From positions 124,001 through 188,000 of the forward strand of contig CACLQI010000001.1 of NCBI GenBank assembly GCA_902608975.1: a DNA stretch of 64,000 nucleotides. The letters are read 5' to 3'. Each line of letters begins with the position of its first letter. The first letter of the stretch is position 1. Source of the DNA: an uncultured Pelagibacteraceae bacterium. GTDB lineage: Bacteria; Pseudomonadota; Alphaproteobacteria; Pelagibacterales; Pelagibacteraceae. The position numbers and the translations under genes are program-made. The notes under the pieces were generated by a model that was given only the letters and a program-made list of their open reading frames with translations, ran no database searches and had not been told where the DNA came from. Positions 41,521 to 52,216 of this stretch are shown in pieces.

Positions 41521-41530
41521 ATCTCATCGC

Positions 41531-43084
41531 TCAATCTTTATAAATTTTATCTCTTGCCGACATAATAAGTTCATCAGCTTCATTTTTTGACAATGCAAAA
41601 TCTTCTAAATAGCCTTTGATTCTTATTCTTTCTCCTTTTACAACGTCATAACCACCAGTTAATTCATCTGATGCAAGATCTGCAAAATCTGATAGTTTGA
41701 GTATTTTTTGCTCGCCCAAGGTCACCAACATTCCTGGTGTTAACCCTTTATGATTTATTAGTTCATTTTCTAAACCTAATTCTTTAATTTTATTTGAAAT
41801 TTCTTCTTGGTCTTTTTGATAAAATTCTTTTGCTCTATCAATTAAAGCTTTTGCAGTTTCTTCTTCAATCCCCTCAATTTTAACTAGATCTTCAACAGAA
41901 CTTTCTTTTATATCATCAATAGTAGAAAATCCTTCTGCCACAAGTAACTGCCCTAAAGTTTCGTCCAGCTCTAAATTTTTTACAAAATTTTCTGTTTTTT
42001 CTTTAAACTCAACTTGTCGTCTTTCTGAATCTTCTTGGTCGGTCATTATATTAATTTCATAGTTAAGCAGCTTTGTTGCTAACCTTACGTTCTGACCTCT
42101 TCTTCCAATTGCTTTGCTTAAGTTATCTTCACTCAAAATAACGTCTAACTTTTTTAAATCACTATCTACATTTACTCTTTGTATTTCAGCGGGAGACAAA
42201 GCGTTAGAAACTACAATAGCAGGATCCTCCGACCAATTTACTATGTCAATTTTTTCTCCCTGCAACTCATTTACTACAGCTTGGACTCTTGAACCTCTCA
42301 TTCCAACACAAGCTCCAACAGGATCCAAAGATGTATCAATTGCTTTCACACAAATCTTTGCTCTGCTACCAGGATCTCTTGCTGAAGATTTAATTTCAAT
42401 AAGGTTATCATAAATTTCGGGTACTTCTTGAATAAATAGTTTTTCCATAAATTTTGGATGTGCTCTTGATAAAAATATTTGTTGGCCTCTCGTTTCTCTT
42501 CTGACATCATAACAATAAGATTTTATTCGATCACCAGCCTTTATGTTTTCTCTTGGGATTAATTCATTTTTTTGAATTATTGCCTCAGCCTTGCCTAGAT
42601 CAACAATTACATTTCCAAATTCTAAACGTTTTACAATACCGCTTAAAATTGTATCTTTTTTTTCTATAAAGTCGTTAAATTGTCTTTCTCTTTCTGCTTC
42701 TCTTACATTAAAATTTATGACTTGTTTTGCAGTTTGAGCTGCTATTCTTCCAAAGTCAAAGGAAGGCAAAACTTGAAGAATTTCATCACCTATTTTTTTA
42801 TCTTTATTTTCCTGATTTAAATTTATTGCGTCCTTTAAGCTTATCTCTGTATTAATATTTTCTGGTTTTTCAACAATTGTGAGTTTTCTAAATATTCCAA
42901 TGTCGCCATTATCTCTATTTATTAAAACTTTGATTTCATTATCTTGTCCGAATTTTGATTTTGCAGCTTTTGCAATTCCAGTTTCCATAGAGTCTATAAT
43001 TAACTCCTTATCTATAGATTTTTCTAAAGCAACCGCTTCGGCAATTCTTAATAATTCTAATTTATCTGCTCTTTTATTTAACAT
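41531..43084 (-). CDS. nusA: Transcription termination/antitermination factor NusA
   Basis: MLNKRADKLELLRIAEAVALEKSIDKELI; KH and S1 domains. Listed ORF start at 43123 lies inside a terminator hairpin; Met at 43084 preferred. Confidence 0.95.
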   Translation of the reverse strand: MLNKRADKLELLRIAEAVALEKSIDKELIIDSMETGIAKAAKSKFGQDNEIKVLINRDNGDIGIFRKLTIVEKPENINTEISLKDAINLNQENKDKKIGDEILQVLPSFDFGRIAAQTAKQVINFNVREAERERQFNDFIEKKDTILSGIVKRLEFGNVIVDLGKAEAIIQKNELIPRENIKAGDRIKSYCYDVRRETRGQQIFLSRAHPKFMEKLFIQEVPEIYDNLIEIKSSARDPGSRAKICVKAIDTSLDPVGACVGMRGSRVQAVVNELQGEKIDIVNWSEDPAIVVSNALSPAEIQRVNVDSDLKKLDVILSEDNLSKAIGRRGQNVRLATKLLNYEINIMTDQEDSERRQVEFKEKTENFVKNLELDETLGQLLVAEGFSTIDDIKESSVEDLVKIEGIEEETAKALIDRAKEFYQKDQEEISNKIKELGLENELINHKGLTPGMLVTLGEQKILKLSDFADLASDELTGGYDVVKGERIRIKGYLEDFALSKNEADELIMSARDKIYKD

Positions 43085-43099
43085 AATTTTATCTACTCC

Positions 43100-43128
43100 A
43101 AAAAAAAATGGGCCGAGGCCCATTTTTG
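43100..43128 (-). terminator. Intrinsic terminator after metK
   Basis: AAAAATGGGCC-GA-GGCCCATTTTT hairpin between metK stop and nusA. Confidence 0.75.
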
Positions 43129-43183
43129 AAATTTCAACAATGTGAAATAAATATATGTATTTTTTTTATATTTTCAACTTTAA

Positions 43184-44347
43184 TTACTTGCTAAAAATAT
43201 CTGCTTTATCAGTTTTTTCCCAGGAAAATGCACCACTGGACTCTGTATCTCTTCCAAAGTGACCGTAAGCTGCTGTTTTTTCATATATCGGTTTATTTAA
43301 ACCAAGCATTTCTCTAATCCCTCTTGGGCTTAAGTCAAAATTCTCATTGATTAATTTTTCTACATGTCTATTTTTTTCTTCATCATTGTCAAAGAGATCA
43401 ACATAAATTGATAGAGGTTTTGATACTCCAATTGCATAGGCAAGTTGAATTAAGCATTTGTCTGCAATCTTTGATGCAACAACATTTTTTGCAAGGTATC
43501 TTGATGCGTATGCTGCTGATCTATCAACTTTTGTAGGATCTTTTCCTGAAAAAGCTCCTCCACCATGGGGAGCTGCTCCACCATACGTATCCACAATAAT
43601 TTTTCTTCCTGTCAAGCCACTGTCTCCATCTGGTCCACCGATTACAAAGTTACCTGTAGGATTTACATAAATTTCATTTTCATCTAATCCATTTAAAAGA
43701 TTTTTTGGAATAGATTTCTCTATATATGGTTTAACTAATTCTCGTACTTGAGATTGGTTTACATCTGCTGAATGCTGAGTTGAAATTACAACTGATTTTA
43801 CATGAGCCGGTTTTCCATCTTTATACTCTATGGTAATTTGACTTTTTGAATCTGGTTCAATATTTTTTAACTTGCCAGATTTTCTATCTTCAGCCATTAA
43901 CCTTAAAATTTTATGGGAATAGTGAATCGGCGCTGGCATTAAAACATCTGTTTCATTACATGCATAACCAAACATTATCCCTTGGTCTCCAGCTCCTTCA
44001 TCTTTATTTCCTGAGGAATCTACACCCATTGCAATGTCCGAGGATTGAGAATGAAGATAACTCTCTATCTTAGTTGCATCTTTCCAAGTAAAGCCTTCTT
44101 GATCATATCCAATATCTTTTATACAGTTTCTGACTTTTTGAATTAAATCATCTTTTTTAATTTCTGGACCTCTTACCTCTCCAGCTAATACAACTTTATT
44201 TGTTGTTGTTAAAGTTTCACATGCTACTCTTGATTGAGGTTCCGCACCTAAGTATGTATCTACAACCATATCTGATATTCTGTCACATACTTTATCTGGA
44301 TGACCTTCTGAAACTGACTCACTAGTAAACAAAAAATTTTTTTTCAT
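43184..44347 (-). CDS. metK: S-adenosylmethionine synthetase
   Basis: [51 protein letters not shown]. Confidence 0.98.
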   Translation of the reverse strand: MKKNFLFTSESVSEGHPDKVCDRISDMVVDTYLGAEPQSRVACETLTTTNKVVLAGEVRGPEIKKDDLIQKVRNCIKDIGYDQEGFTWKDATKIESYLHSQSSDIAMGVDSSGNKDEGAGDQGIMFGYACNETDVLMPAPIHYSHKILRLMAEDRKSGKLKNIEPDSKSQITIEYKDGKPAHVKSVVISTQHSADVNQSQVRELVKPYIEKSIPKNLLNGLDENEIYVNPTGNFVIGGPDGDSGLTGRKIIVDTYGGAAPHGGGAFSGKDPTKVDRSAAYASRYLAKNVVASKIADKCLIQLAYAIGVSKPLSIYVDLFDNDEEKNRHVEKLINENFDLSPRGIREMLGLNKPIYEKTAAYGHFGRDTESSGAFSWEKTDKADIFSK

Positions 44348-45873
44348 CTTATCTCCCTGTTTTTTTTTATAAAAAAAAACAACGTAATATAAAAAATTAA
44401 AAAATAAAAGAAAATCTTATTACCATGACTACCAAAAAAAGTTTTTGAAGTTTTTTTATAGGATTTTACTTCAATAACTCCCTTATCAGTTGATTTAACT
44501 TTATTAATCACATTTCCAACAGCATCTACATATGCTGAAATACCGCCGTTGGTAGATCGAATTAAATTTTTACCTTCCTCAATAGATCTAAATATTGAGT
44601 GTGAAAAATGTTGATGAGGACCTATTGAATTTCCAAACCATCCATCCTCAGAAATATTAATTATAAAATCAAATTCCTTATTATTTTTATTAATTTTTCC
44701 TGAATAAATTATTTCATAACAAATAAGTGGTAGAAATTTTATCTTTTCTATTACTAAAATTTTTCTATCATTAGCTGAACTAAATGAAACATATCCTTGA
44801 GTAATTTTTTTAAAACCAATTTTAGTAAAAATATTTTCAAAAGGTAAAAATTCACCAAACGGTACTAGCTTATTTTTATTATATTTTGCTAAAACTTTTA
44901 AATTGTTATCTAAAACTACCATAGAATTATAAATTTTTGAATTCTCATTACTATTTATTCCTAATAAAATTTTGTGATTCTTTGAAAAATTTTCATTAAA
45001 AATTTTTTTATAAATTTTAATATCCTCTAAAAAAATACCTGCAAGAATGCCTTCGGGAAAAATGAAAATAGTATTTTCATCATCAGGTTTACTCAACTTT
45101 ATTAATTCATTTATAATTATATAGGGATCTTCATTTTGAAAAAATCTATCAATTTTTATTTTTGGAGAAATAATTTTAATAGTCGTATTTAAGTTAATAC
45201 TATCTAATTTATTATATTTATTTTTTACTATTTGACCGTAATAAAAATTTGTTCCAACTAAAAATGTTGAAAAAAAAATTAAAATTAATTTTGATCTCAA
45301 ACTATTTTTGAAAAGTATTATTACAGGCAATAGAAAAAGAGTAATTGATAGAAGGTTAAATGCGTAAGTTCCAATAAATGCTAAAATTTGTAAAAACTCA
45401 TTATATTTAACCCAACTATAGGCGATTAAATTCCATGGAAATCCACTTAAAATAGTTCCTCTTATAAATTCGACAATTGATAACATTGATGCAAAAATCA
45501 ATATTGAACTGTAACTTCTATCTAGATTAAAAAATGAACATATGTAAGTCGCCAAACCATAAAATAATCCGAGAAATAGTGGAATCAACACAAGAGCAAT
45601 TGGAATTAACGGTTTAAAAATTTCTTCAAATGTTAAAGAATTTGTAATCCAATATATATTTGAGATAAAATAACCAAATCCAAATAGCCATCCAATTAAA
45701 AAAGATTCAAAACTTTTTTTTTTAAAATTATTAAGAAAAAAAATCAAAAACATAGGAAATGTTAAGAAATTTAAAATAAATAAATTGTATGGAGGTAAAC
45801 TAAATGAAGAAAAAATACCTAGCAAAAAAGGTATTGAACAAAACAAGAATTTATTATTTATTTTTTTTAACAA
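44344..45873 (-). CDS. lnt: Apolipoprotein N-acyltransferase
   Basis: Multi-TM N-terminus plus nitrilase domain: [29 protein letters not shown]. Confidence 0.93.
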   Translation of the reverse strand: MLKKINNKFLFCSIPFLLGIFSSFSLPPYNLFILNFLTFPMFLIFFLNNFKKKSFESFLIGWLFGFGYFISNIYWITNSLTFEEIFKPLIPIALVLIPLFLGLFYGLATYICSFFNLDRSYSSILIFASMLSIVEFIRGTILSGFPWNLIAYSWVKYNEFLQILAFIGTYAFNLLSITLFLLPVIILFKNSLRSKLILIFFSTFLVGTNFYYGQIVKNKYNKLDSINLNTTIKIISPKIKIDRFFQNEDPYIIINELIKLSKPDDENTIFIFPEGILAGIFLEDIKIYKKIFNENFSKNHKILLGINSNENSKIYNSMVVLDNNLKVLAKYNKNKLVPFGEFLPFENIFTKIGFKKITQGYVSFSSANDRKILVIEKIKFLPLICYEIIYSGKINKNNKEFDFIINISEDGWFGNSIGPHQHFSHSIFRSIEEGKNLIRSTNGGISAYVDAVGNVINKVKSTDKGVIEVKSYKKTSKTFFGSHGNKIFFYFLIFYITLFFFIKKNREIR

Positions 45874-46307
45874 TTTAAAAAATTTATTATTAATTTTTCT
45901 TTCCTTTGCATCTTTTTATATTCTTTATTTTTTTTATGATCATAACCAATTAAATGTAGGTATCCATGAATCCACATTTTATCAAATTCATAATTAAAAT
46001 CTGAAACTTTAGATCTTTTATTAATAATTTCAAATCCTATTGCAATATCTCCAATATAAGCATTTTTTTTTATAGTATGATTAAATGGAAATGAAAGTAC
46101 ATCTGTAATTTTATTTTTCTTTCTAAATTTAAAATTTAACTTTTTCATTTTTTTGTTATTTGTAAGTAAAATAGAAAACTCTTGATTTTTATTTTTAAAG
46201 GTTGAAATTTTTTGTAATTTTCTTATTTTTTTAAGTATATATTTTTCTGGATTTTTAATTTTTTTTTTCCATTTGGAAAAATCGACTAGTACCTTGACCT
46301 TTATCAT
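45867..46307 (-). CDS. ybeY: Endoribonuclease YbeY
   Basis: NKITDVLSFPF; WIHGYLHLIGYDH. Confidence 0.94.
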   Translation of the reverse strand: MIKVKVLVDFSKWKKKIKNPEKYILKKIRKLQKISTFKNKNQEFSILLTNNKKMKKLNFKFRKKNKITDVLSFPFNHTIKKNAYIGDIAIGFEIINKRSKVSDFNYEFDKMWIHGYLHLIGYDHKKNKEYKKMQRKEKLIINFLNC

Positions 46308-47314
46308 TCATCTCTATTATTGTCTGAATAGGCTTTTACAATCTTTGAAACGAGTGGATGTCTAACAACATCTCTGTGGTCGAAATCAATAATTGAAATT
46401 TCATTTAGATGTCCTAATAATTTTTTTGATCTATTTAATCCTGATAGAGTTTTATTTGGTAAATCAATTTGAGAAGGGTCACCATTAATTACAATTTTAG
46501 AATTTTCACCAATTCTAGTTAAAAACATTTTTATTTGTGTATCGGTTGCATTTTGTGCTTCATCTAAAATAGCAAACGAGTTTTTTAACGTTCTGCCCCT
46601 CATAAAAGCTAATGGAGCAATTTCTATATCCCCAACTTCAATTTTTTTTTGAATTTTTTCATAATCTAACAAATCATAGAGTGAGTCGTAAAGTGGTCTC
46701 AAATATGGATCTACTTTTTCTCTCATATCTCCAGGTAAAAAACCTAACCTTTCTCCTGCTTCAACAGCCGGTCTCGAAAGAATTATTCTTTCAATCTTTT
46801 TTTCAAGTAACATTGTCAAAGCTACTGCAACTGCTAAGAATGTTTTTCCGGTACCAGCAGGCCCCGCTGAAATAATAATTTCATTTTCCTTTAATGCTCT
46901 AACATAATTTTTTTGTTTTTCAGACCTTGGGATTACTGATTTTTTAGGTGTTTTAATTACATACTCTATATTTTTTTCTGTATTATTTATTTTCTCATTA
47001 ATCATAAATTTATTTATAGATGAGATTATATCCTTTTTTTCTATACTACCATTTATTTTAAACTGTTCAGATAAAAATTTAACTGCATTTTTTATTAATT
47101 CATTCTTTTCTGAATTACTTTTTACTAATATTGAATTACCTCTTGAATAAATTTTAGTATCTGTAATTTTTTCTAGTTCTTTAATATTATTATTAAATTC
47201 TCCAACAACACCCAGTAACATTTCATTGCTTTGAAAAACTATACTAAGCGTATTGTTGTCAGAATATACGAACCTAAGATCAGAATTTAATTTTTTATAA
47301 GCGGTATTACTCAA
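46304..47314 (-). CDS. phoH: PhoH-like ATPase
   Basis: ISAGPAGTGKTFLAVAVAL; RPAVEAGERLGFLPGDMREKVDPYLRPLYD; ILDEAQNAT. Confidence 0.95.
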   Translation of the reverse strand: MSNTAYKKLNSDLRFVYSDNNTLSIVFQSNEMLLGVVGEFNNNIKELEKITDTKIYSRGNSILVKSNSEKNELIKNAVKFLSEQFKINGSIEKKDIISSINKFMINEKINNTEKNIEYVIKTPKKSVIPRSEKQKNYVRALKENEIIISAGPAGTGKTFLAVAVALTMLLEKKIERIILSRPAVEAGERLGFLPGDMREKVDPYLRPLYDSLYDLLDYEKIQKKIEVGDIEIAPLAFMRGRTLKNSFAILDEAQNATDTQIKMFLTRIGENSKIVINGDPSQIDLPNKTLSGLNRSKKLLGHLNEISIIDFDHRDVVRHPLVSKIVKAYSDNNRDE

Positions 47315-47315
47315 G

Positions 47316-48650
47316 TTATGCAGCTTTCATATTTTTATGTGCAATTTTACCAAACAAACTATTTTGATTACAACTTTCTATTTCAACTTTAACAACTTTT
47401 CCAATATTATTTTTATCACCTTTAAAGATAGTAGAATTTAAATAGTTATTTCTACCAAATAGTTTGTTCTGTCCATCCATTTTATTTTCAACCAATACAT
47501 TAATTAACTTATTTTTAAACGATTTGTTCATTTCTAATTGTTGAGAAAATAAAATTTTTTGAGTTTTGAGAAGTCTTTCTTTTGATATTTTTTCATCAAT
47601 TAACTCCAATTCTGAAGCTTTTGTTCCTGGTCTAGGACTAAATATAAATGAATAAGAATTTATAAATTTTATTTTTTTTATTAATTGAATTGTGTCATTA
47701 AAGTCCTGCTCTGTTTCGCCTGGATATGAAATAATAAAATCACTCGAAAACTCTATTGAGGAATTAATTTTTTTTAACTTATTATAAATATCCAAGTATT
47801 CTTCAACAGTGTGCCTTCTATTCATTAATTTTAATATTTTATTTGAACCACTTTGAATAGGTAAATGAATAAATGGCATCAATTTTTTACTTGTTGAATA
47901 ACACTCAATAAGATCTTCAGTCATGTCTCGAGGATGTGAAGTTGTGTATCTTATTCTTTTCAATTCTGAAAATTTTTCTAATTCATTAATCAAATTTGAA
48001 ATTTTATAAATTTTGGAGTTTTCTTTGTAAGAATATGCATTTACATTTTGACCTATCAGCGTAATTTCCTTAACACCATTATTTATTAATTCTTCAGCTT
48101 CACTAATAATTTTTTTAAATGGTCTTGAATATTCTGGTCCTCTTGTAAAAGGAACTACACAAAAGTGACAAAATTTATCACATCCCTCTTGTATAGTTAG
48201 AAATGATGAAATTTTATTACTTGTATTTTTTATTTTGTCAAAATAATCAAACTTTTGAATTGTATCAAAATCAGTTTCCTCTTTTTTTTCTTTTTCACTA
48301 AAATTTTTTAATACTTGGTTAATTTTATGATAAGATTGAGGACCTATTACAATGTCAATATAAGGTTCTCTTTTGAGCATTTCTTGATTTTCAGCTTGGG
48401 CAACGCAACCAGCAACGATTATAATTGGTTTTTTTTTTTTGTTATATATTTTCTTCACTCTTCCAATTTCGTGATAAACTTTTTCTTTTGCTTTATCTCT
48501 TATGTGGCAAGTATTTAATATGTAACAATTTGCGTCGTCATACTTTTCAGTTTTTATAAAGCCAATTTTTTTTACTGAGTCATAAATACGATTCGAATCA
48601 TATTCATTCATTTGACAACCAAATGTTTTAATAAATACTTTTTTATTCAT
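47316..48650 (-). CDS. miaB: tRNA-2-methylthio-N6-dimethylallyladenosine synthase
   Basis: FIKTFGCQMNEYDS; QEGCDKFCHFCVVPFTRG radical SAM; TRAM domain. Confidence 0.96.
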   Translation of the reverse strand: MNKKVFIKTFGCQMNEYDSNRIYDSVKKIGFIKTEKYDDANCYILNTCHIRDKAKEKVYHEIGRVKKIYNKKKKPIIIVAGCVAQAENQEMLKREPYIDIVIGPQSYHKINQVLKNFSEKEKKEETDFDTIQKFDYFDKIKNTSNKISSFLTIQEGCDKFCHFCVVPFTRGPEYSRPFKKIISEAEELINNGVKEITLIGQNVNAYSYKENSKIYKISNLINELEKFSELKRIRYTTSHPRDMTEDLIECYSTSKKLMPFIHLPIQSGSNKILKLMNRRHTVEEYLDIYNKLKKINSSIEFSSDFIISYPGETEQDFNDTIQLIKKIKFINSYSFIFSPRPGTKASELELIDEKISKERLLKTQKILFSQQLEMNKSFKNKLINVLVENKMDGQNKLFGRNNYLNSTIFKGDKNNIGKVVKVEIESCNQNSLFGKIAHKNMKAA

Positions 48651-48655
48651 TTATC

Positions 48656-49066
48656 TTAGGATTTTTTTTTGACACCGTACAATTCTAATTTATGGTCAAC
48701 TAATTCATATCCATATTTTTCTGCAACCTTTTTTTGTAATTCTTCAATTTCATTGTCTACAAATTCTATAATTTCTCCTGTTTTTACGTCTATTAAGTGA
48801 TCATGATGACCTTCATTTAATTCTTCATATCTTGCTTTGCCACCCTTAAAATCATGTTTAGCTAAAATGCCACTTTCCTCAAAAAGTTTTACAGTACGAT
48901 AGACAGTTGCAATACTAATTTTTGAATCAATCTTAGAAACTCTATTATAAAGTTCATCAACATTTGGATGATCGTTTGACTCAGACATTACTTTTGCAAT
49001 AATCTTCCTCTGATCCGTAAGCTTAACTCCTTTTTCTATGCATTTTTTTTCAATCGTTAATGGCAT
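48656..49066 (-). CDS. fur: Fur-family transcriptional regulator (Fur/Mur)
   Basis: KLTDQRKIIAKVMSESNDHPNVDELY; ATVYRTVKLFEESGIL; EGHHDHLI. Confidence 0.9.
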   Translation of the reverse strand: MPLTIEKKCIEKGVKLTDQRKIIAKVMSESNDHPNVDELYNRVSKIDSKISIATVYRTVKLFEESGILAKHDFKGGKARYEELNEGHHDHLIDVKTGEIIEFVDNEIEELQKKVAEKYGYELVDHKLELYGVKKKS

Positions 49067-49075
49067 ATTTTTATT

Positions 49076-49519
49076 TTAACTCAAATAAAGTGGTTTAATC
49101 AAATTTTTTTTAATTTTATATTTATCACACAATTGAGGAATTTCTCCATATTCTATCTTATGATATTGCGACAATAGGGATAAATCTTTAAAGATTTGTT
49201 TTTTAATAGAATTTTCTATATTTATAAAATCCAAATAGCTGAAACAAAAATAGTCAATATTTTTAGCTATATGTATACCTTTTGCTATAGATAGTGAATT
49301 TCTAATACCAGCAAAGCTTCCAGGGCCTCTATTTACATAAATTCTATTTAAATCCTTTATTAATATTTTATTTTTATCTAATAATTGCTCAATTAAGATT
49401 AACAATTTATCAAAATTATTTTTACTATTTTGCTGCTTACTAGTATAAATATTTTTGTTATTTTTTATGAGAGTTAAAAAGACTTTGTCTGTTGTAGCAT
49501 CTATAATTAAATCGTTCAT
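49076..49519 (-). CDS. tsaB: tRNA threonylcarbamoyladenosine protein TsaB (short form)
   Basis: MNDLIIDATTDKVFLTLI; RIYVNRGPGSFAGIRNSLSIAKGI. Start trimmed from 49570. Confidence 0.85.
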   Translation of the reverse strand: MNDLIIDATTDKVFLTLIKNNKNIYTSKQQNSKNNFDKLLILIEQLLDKNKILIKDLNRIYVNRGPGSFAGIRNSLSIAKGIHIAKNIDYFCFSYLDFINIENSIKKQIFKDLSLLSQYHKIEYGEIPQLCDKYKIKKNLIKPLYLS

Positions 49520-50525
49520 ATTTTTATTTTTATTTTTTATCAATTCTAAGGCAGAAGACAATAATATCAAACATTATTATGAAGATTTGGGAACTCTAGC
49601 TTTAATGTATCATAGATTTAACGAAAACAAATATCCATCAACAAATATTCAAATAGATATTTTTAAGAAGCAAATTGAAATTATAAATAATAAAAATTAT
49701 GAATTTGAAAATCCAAAAAATTTTGATTTAAAATTTAAAGAACCAAAATCTAAAAAAAAAATTTTAATTACAATTGATGATGCATTTACCTCTTTTTATG
49801 ATAATGCCTGGCCTTTTTTAAAAAAAAATAAAATTCCATTTATATTGTTTGTATCAACAGAGCCTGTTGGAAAAAAAGGATATATGACATGGCAACAAAT
49901 AAAGGAAATAGAAAAAGAAAATTTTGCTTTTATAGGGAATCATTCCCACTCTCATGAATATTTGATAGACTATAAATTTGAAGATTTCAAAAAAGATATC
50001 AATAATTCAATTAAAATATTTAATAAAAAACTAGGATATAATCCAATTTTTTTTTCATACCCTTTTGGAGAATATAGCTTGGAACATATAAATTTTATAA
50101 AAAAAAAATTTAAATATGCTTTTGGTCAACATTCTGGAGTAATAGATATTAATAAAGATGTTTATGAGTTACCTAGGTTTCCTATTAACGAAAAATATGG
50201 AGATCTTAAAAGATTTAATTTTTTAATAGATCTTCTGCCTTTGCAATTTAAAAATATTGAACCAAAAGATAAATATGTTAAAGAAAATAATCCTCCAAAA
50301 TTAACTATAGAATTTTTTAAAAAACAAAAAAATTTAAATAATATTAATTGTTTTTCAGATGAGGGAAATAAGTGGGATAAATCAGATATTGTTTTCAAAA
50401 AACATAAACTATATGTTAATTTTAAAGAAAAGTTTTTGTTTCGTAGAGGAAGAATAAACTGTTCTTTAAATGATGCTGAAGGATGGAGATGGTTTGGCTT
50501 ACAATTTTCAGTAAAGTTAAATTAA
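49467..50525 (+). CDS. Polysaccharide deacetylase family protein, secreted
   Basis: Signal peptide; LALMYHRF; ILITIDDAFTSFYDNAWPFL; GNHSHSHEYL; FSYPFGEYS. ORF list gives TTG 49455; ATG at 49467 likely. Confidence 0.87.
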   Translation: MRVKKTLSVVASIIKSFIFLFLFFINSKAEDNNIKHYYEDLGTLALMYHRFNENKYPSTNIQIDIFKKQIEIINNKNYEFENPKNFDLKFKEPKSKKKILITIDDAFTSFYDNAWPFLKKNKIPFILFVSTEPVGKKGYMTWQQIKEIEKENFAFIGNHSHSHEYLIDYKFEDFKKDINNSIKIFNKKLGYNPIFFSYPFGEYSLEHINFIKKKFKYAFGQHSGVIDINKDVYELPRFPINEKYGDLKRFNFLIDLLPLQFKNIEPKDKYVKENNPPKLTIEFFKKQKNLNNINCFSDEGNKWDKSDIVFKKHKLYVNFKEKFLFRRGRINCSLNDAEGWRWFGLQFSVKLN

Positions 50526-51647
50526 ACTTTTAAGCTTTGTGCTTGAAGGAAGTAATTTAACATCATCAAGCTCTGTTAAGTTATTTTGTTTTATTATTTG
50601 TTTTAAAATTTTAACGTATTCTTCTCCAGTTTCTGCGTATTTATCTAAATAATTTGAAAGAATTAAACTATCAAGCTTCATTTTATTATCTCTTAGCTCC
50701 GCTCTTGCTAATCTAAATTGTTTATAGCTTGAGTGTGTATTTAAATTTCTCTGGTAGGCTCTAACAGAAGATTTTAAAATTTTAAATTTCATAACTTTAT
50801 GAGTTGTATCGTTATCTGCTCCAGCTGGCTTTATACCTTCTCCTGACCATGTCCATTGACCAAATAAAGCATTTCCTTCTAAAGCAAATCTTGAAGTTCC
50901 CCATCCCGTTTCTTTGGCCGCCTGAGCAATTGCTAAAGATACCGGTATTATGTCCATTCTAATTTTTAAAGTTGATAAATCTTTATTTACCACACCATAA
51001 TGTTTAAATTTTAGATCTAACCATCTTTTTTCTTTTTTACTATTTTTATTTTTATTTAAAATACTAAAAAGCTTTCTTCTATCTAACTTAATTCTATTAT
51101 TTTCTTCAATAATTAAAGGTAAAATTATTTTTATAAATAAATTTTTTTTCTTTGATGAGCTTTCTATCATTTTCATTTCCTCAGGTAATAATGAAAGTGC
51201 GATAGGTTTTACTATTTTACTTTTTCTCACTTCTTTAAGAGAATAACCAGTATCTTTGAATAATTGCTCAATTGTTGATGCATTTAAGCGGACTGTATCT
51301 GTAGGTAGTTCATCAAACTTAAAAACATCTTCAAATAAATTTTTTAAATTTAAAACTTCATCTTTTTCTTTATCGATATTTAGTGGTTGACCTTTTAAAA
51401 CTTTTTCTAAGTTACTTTTTGATCTATTTTCAATCTCTGTAGAGGATAAAAGTGTATTTTTTTGAAAGTTGACGTAAGCTGGAAGTGAAAAAAAAAACAA
51501 AATTATTCCTAAACTTGCTAAAGTTGTTAAATAAAAACTTTTAATATCTTTATGAAAAATCTTTGAGTTATTTTTTTTTAAAACAACAAAGCCTTTTTTT
51601 TTTAAAAACTTTTTTACTTCTTCTAATTTAAACTTTTTATTAATCAT
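50517..51647 (-). CDS. Bax-like glucosaminidase (peptidoglycan hydrolase family)
   Basis: N-terminal TM; PVSLAIAQAAKETGWGTSRFALEGNALFGQWTW; YAETGEEYVKIL. Confidence 0.87.
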   Translation of the reverse strand: MINKKFKLEEVKKFLKKKGFVVLKKNNSKIFHKDIKSFYLTTLASLGIILFFFSLPAYVNFQKNTLLSSTEIENRSKSNLEKVLKGQPLNIDKEKDEVLNLKNLFEDVFKFDELPTDTVRLNASTIEQLFKDTGYSLKEVRKSKIVKPIALSLLPEEMKMIESSSKKKNLFIKIILPLIIEENNRIKLDRRKLFSILNKNKNSKKEKRWLDLKFKHYGVVNKDLSTLKIRMDIIPVSLAIAQAAKETGWGTSRFALEGNALFGQWTWSGEGIKPAGADNDTTHKVMKFKILKSSVRAYQRNLNTHSSYKQFRLARAELRDNKMKLDSLILSNYLDKYAETGEEYVKILKQIIKQNNLTELDDVKLLPSSTKLKSLI

Positions 51648-51649
51648 AG

Positions 51650-52201
51650 CTATATTGCCTCTACCTCTTTAACTTCGGGTATATAATGTTTTAATAAGTT
51701 TTGAACTCCTTGCTTTAAAGTCATAGTCGAGCTGGGACATCCAGAACAACTGCCTTGGAGTTGTACCCTAACTTTACCATCTTTATATTCTTTAAATTGA
51801 ATATCTCCCCCATCTCTAGCTACGGCGGGTCTAATTTTAGTATCTAATATCTTTATTATTTTTTTTTCTATTTCTTTGAATTCTTTTATATCCTCTATTT
51901 CTTTTTTTGCATCATAAACAAAGTCTTTACCTTCCAGATAAAATTCACCAATTAAAGATTTAGCTATATGCTTAATATCTTCCCAATCAATATTATTATC
52001 CTTATTTATTGATAAAAAATCCTTACCTAAAAAAATCCCAGTTACACCATTAATTGAAAGTAGGTTTTTTACTAAATCATTATTAATTTGGTTTTTTTTT
52101 GTAATTTCAACTTGACCACCGATAGAAACTTTTTTTCCAGGAATAAATTTTAATGAATTCGGATTTGGAGTTTTTTCCGTTTGTATAAACATATTTATCA
52201 A
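51650..52201 (-). CDS. NifU-family Fe-S scaffold (Nfu)
   Basis: N-terminal Nfu_N TPNPNSLKFIPG; GSCSGCPSSTMTLKQGVQNLL CxxC. Confidence 0.93.
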   Translation of the reverse strand: MINMFIQTEKTPNPNSLKFIPGKKVSIGGQVEITKKNQINNDLVKNLLSINGVTGIFLGKDFLSINKDNNIDWEDIKHIAKSLIGEFYLEGKDFVYDAKKEIEDIKEFKEIEKKIIKILDTKIRPAVARDGGDIQFKEYKDGKVRVQLQGSCSGCPSSTMTLKQGVQNLLKHYIPEVKEVEAI

Positions 52202-52216
52202 TATAGTAATTTATTT

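Noticed and set aside
44340-44370. SAM riboswitch upstream of metK
   Set aside because: metK start overlaps the lnt stop by 4 nt; no leader available
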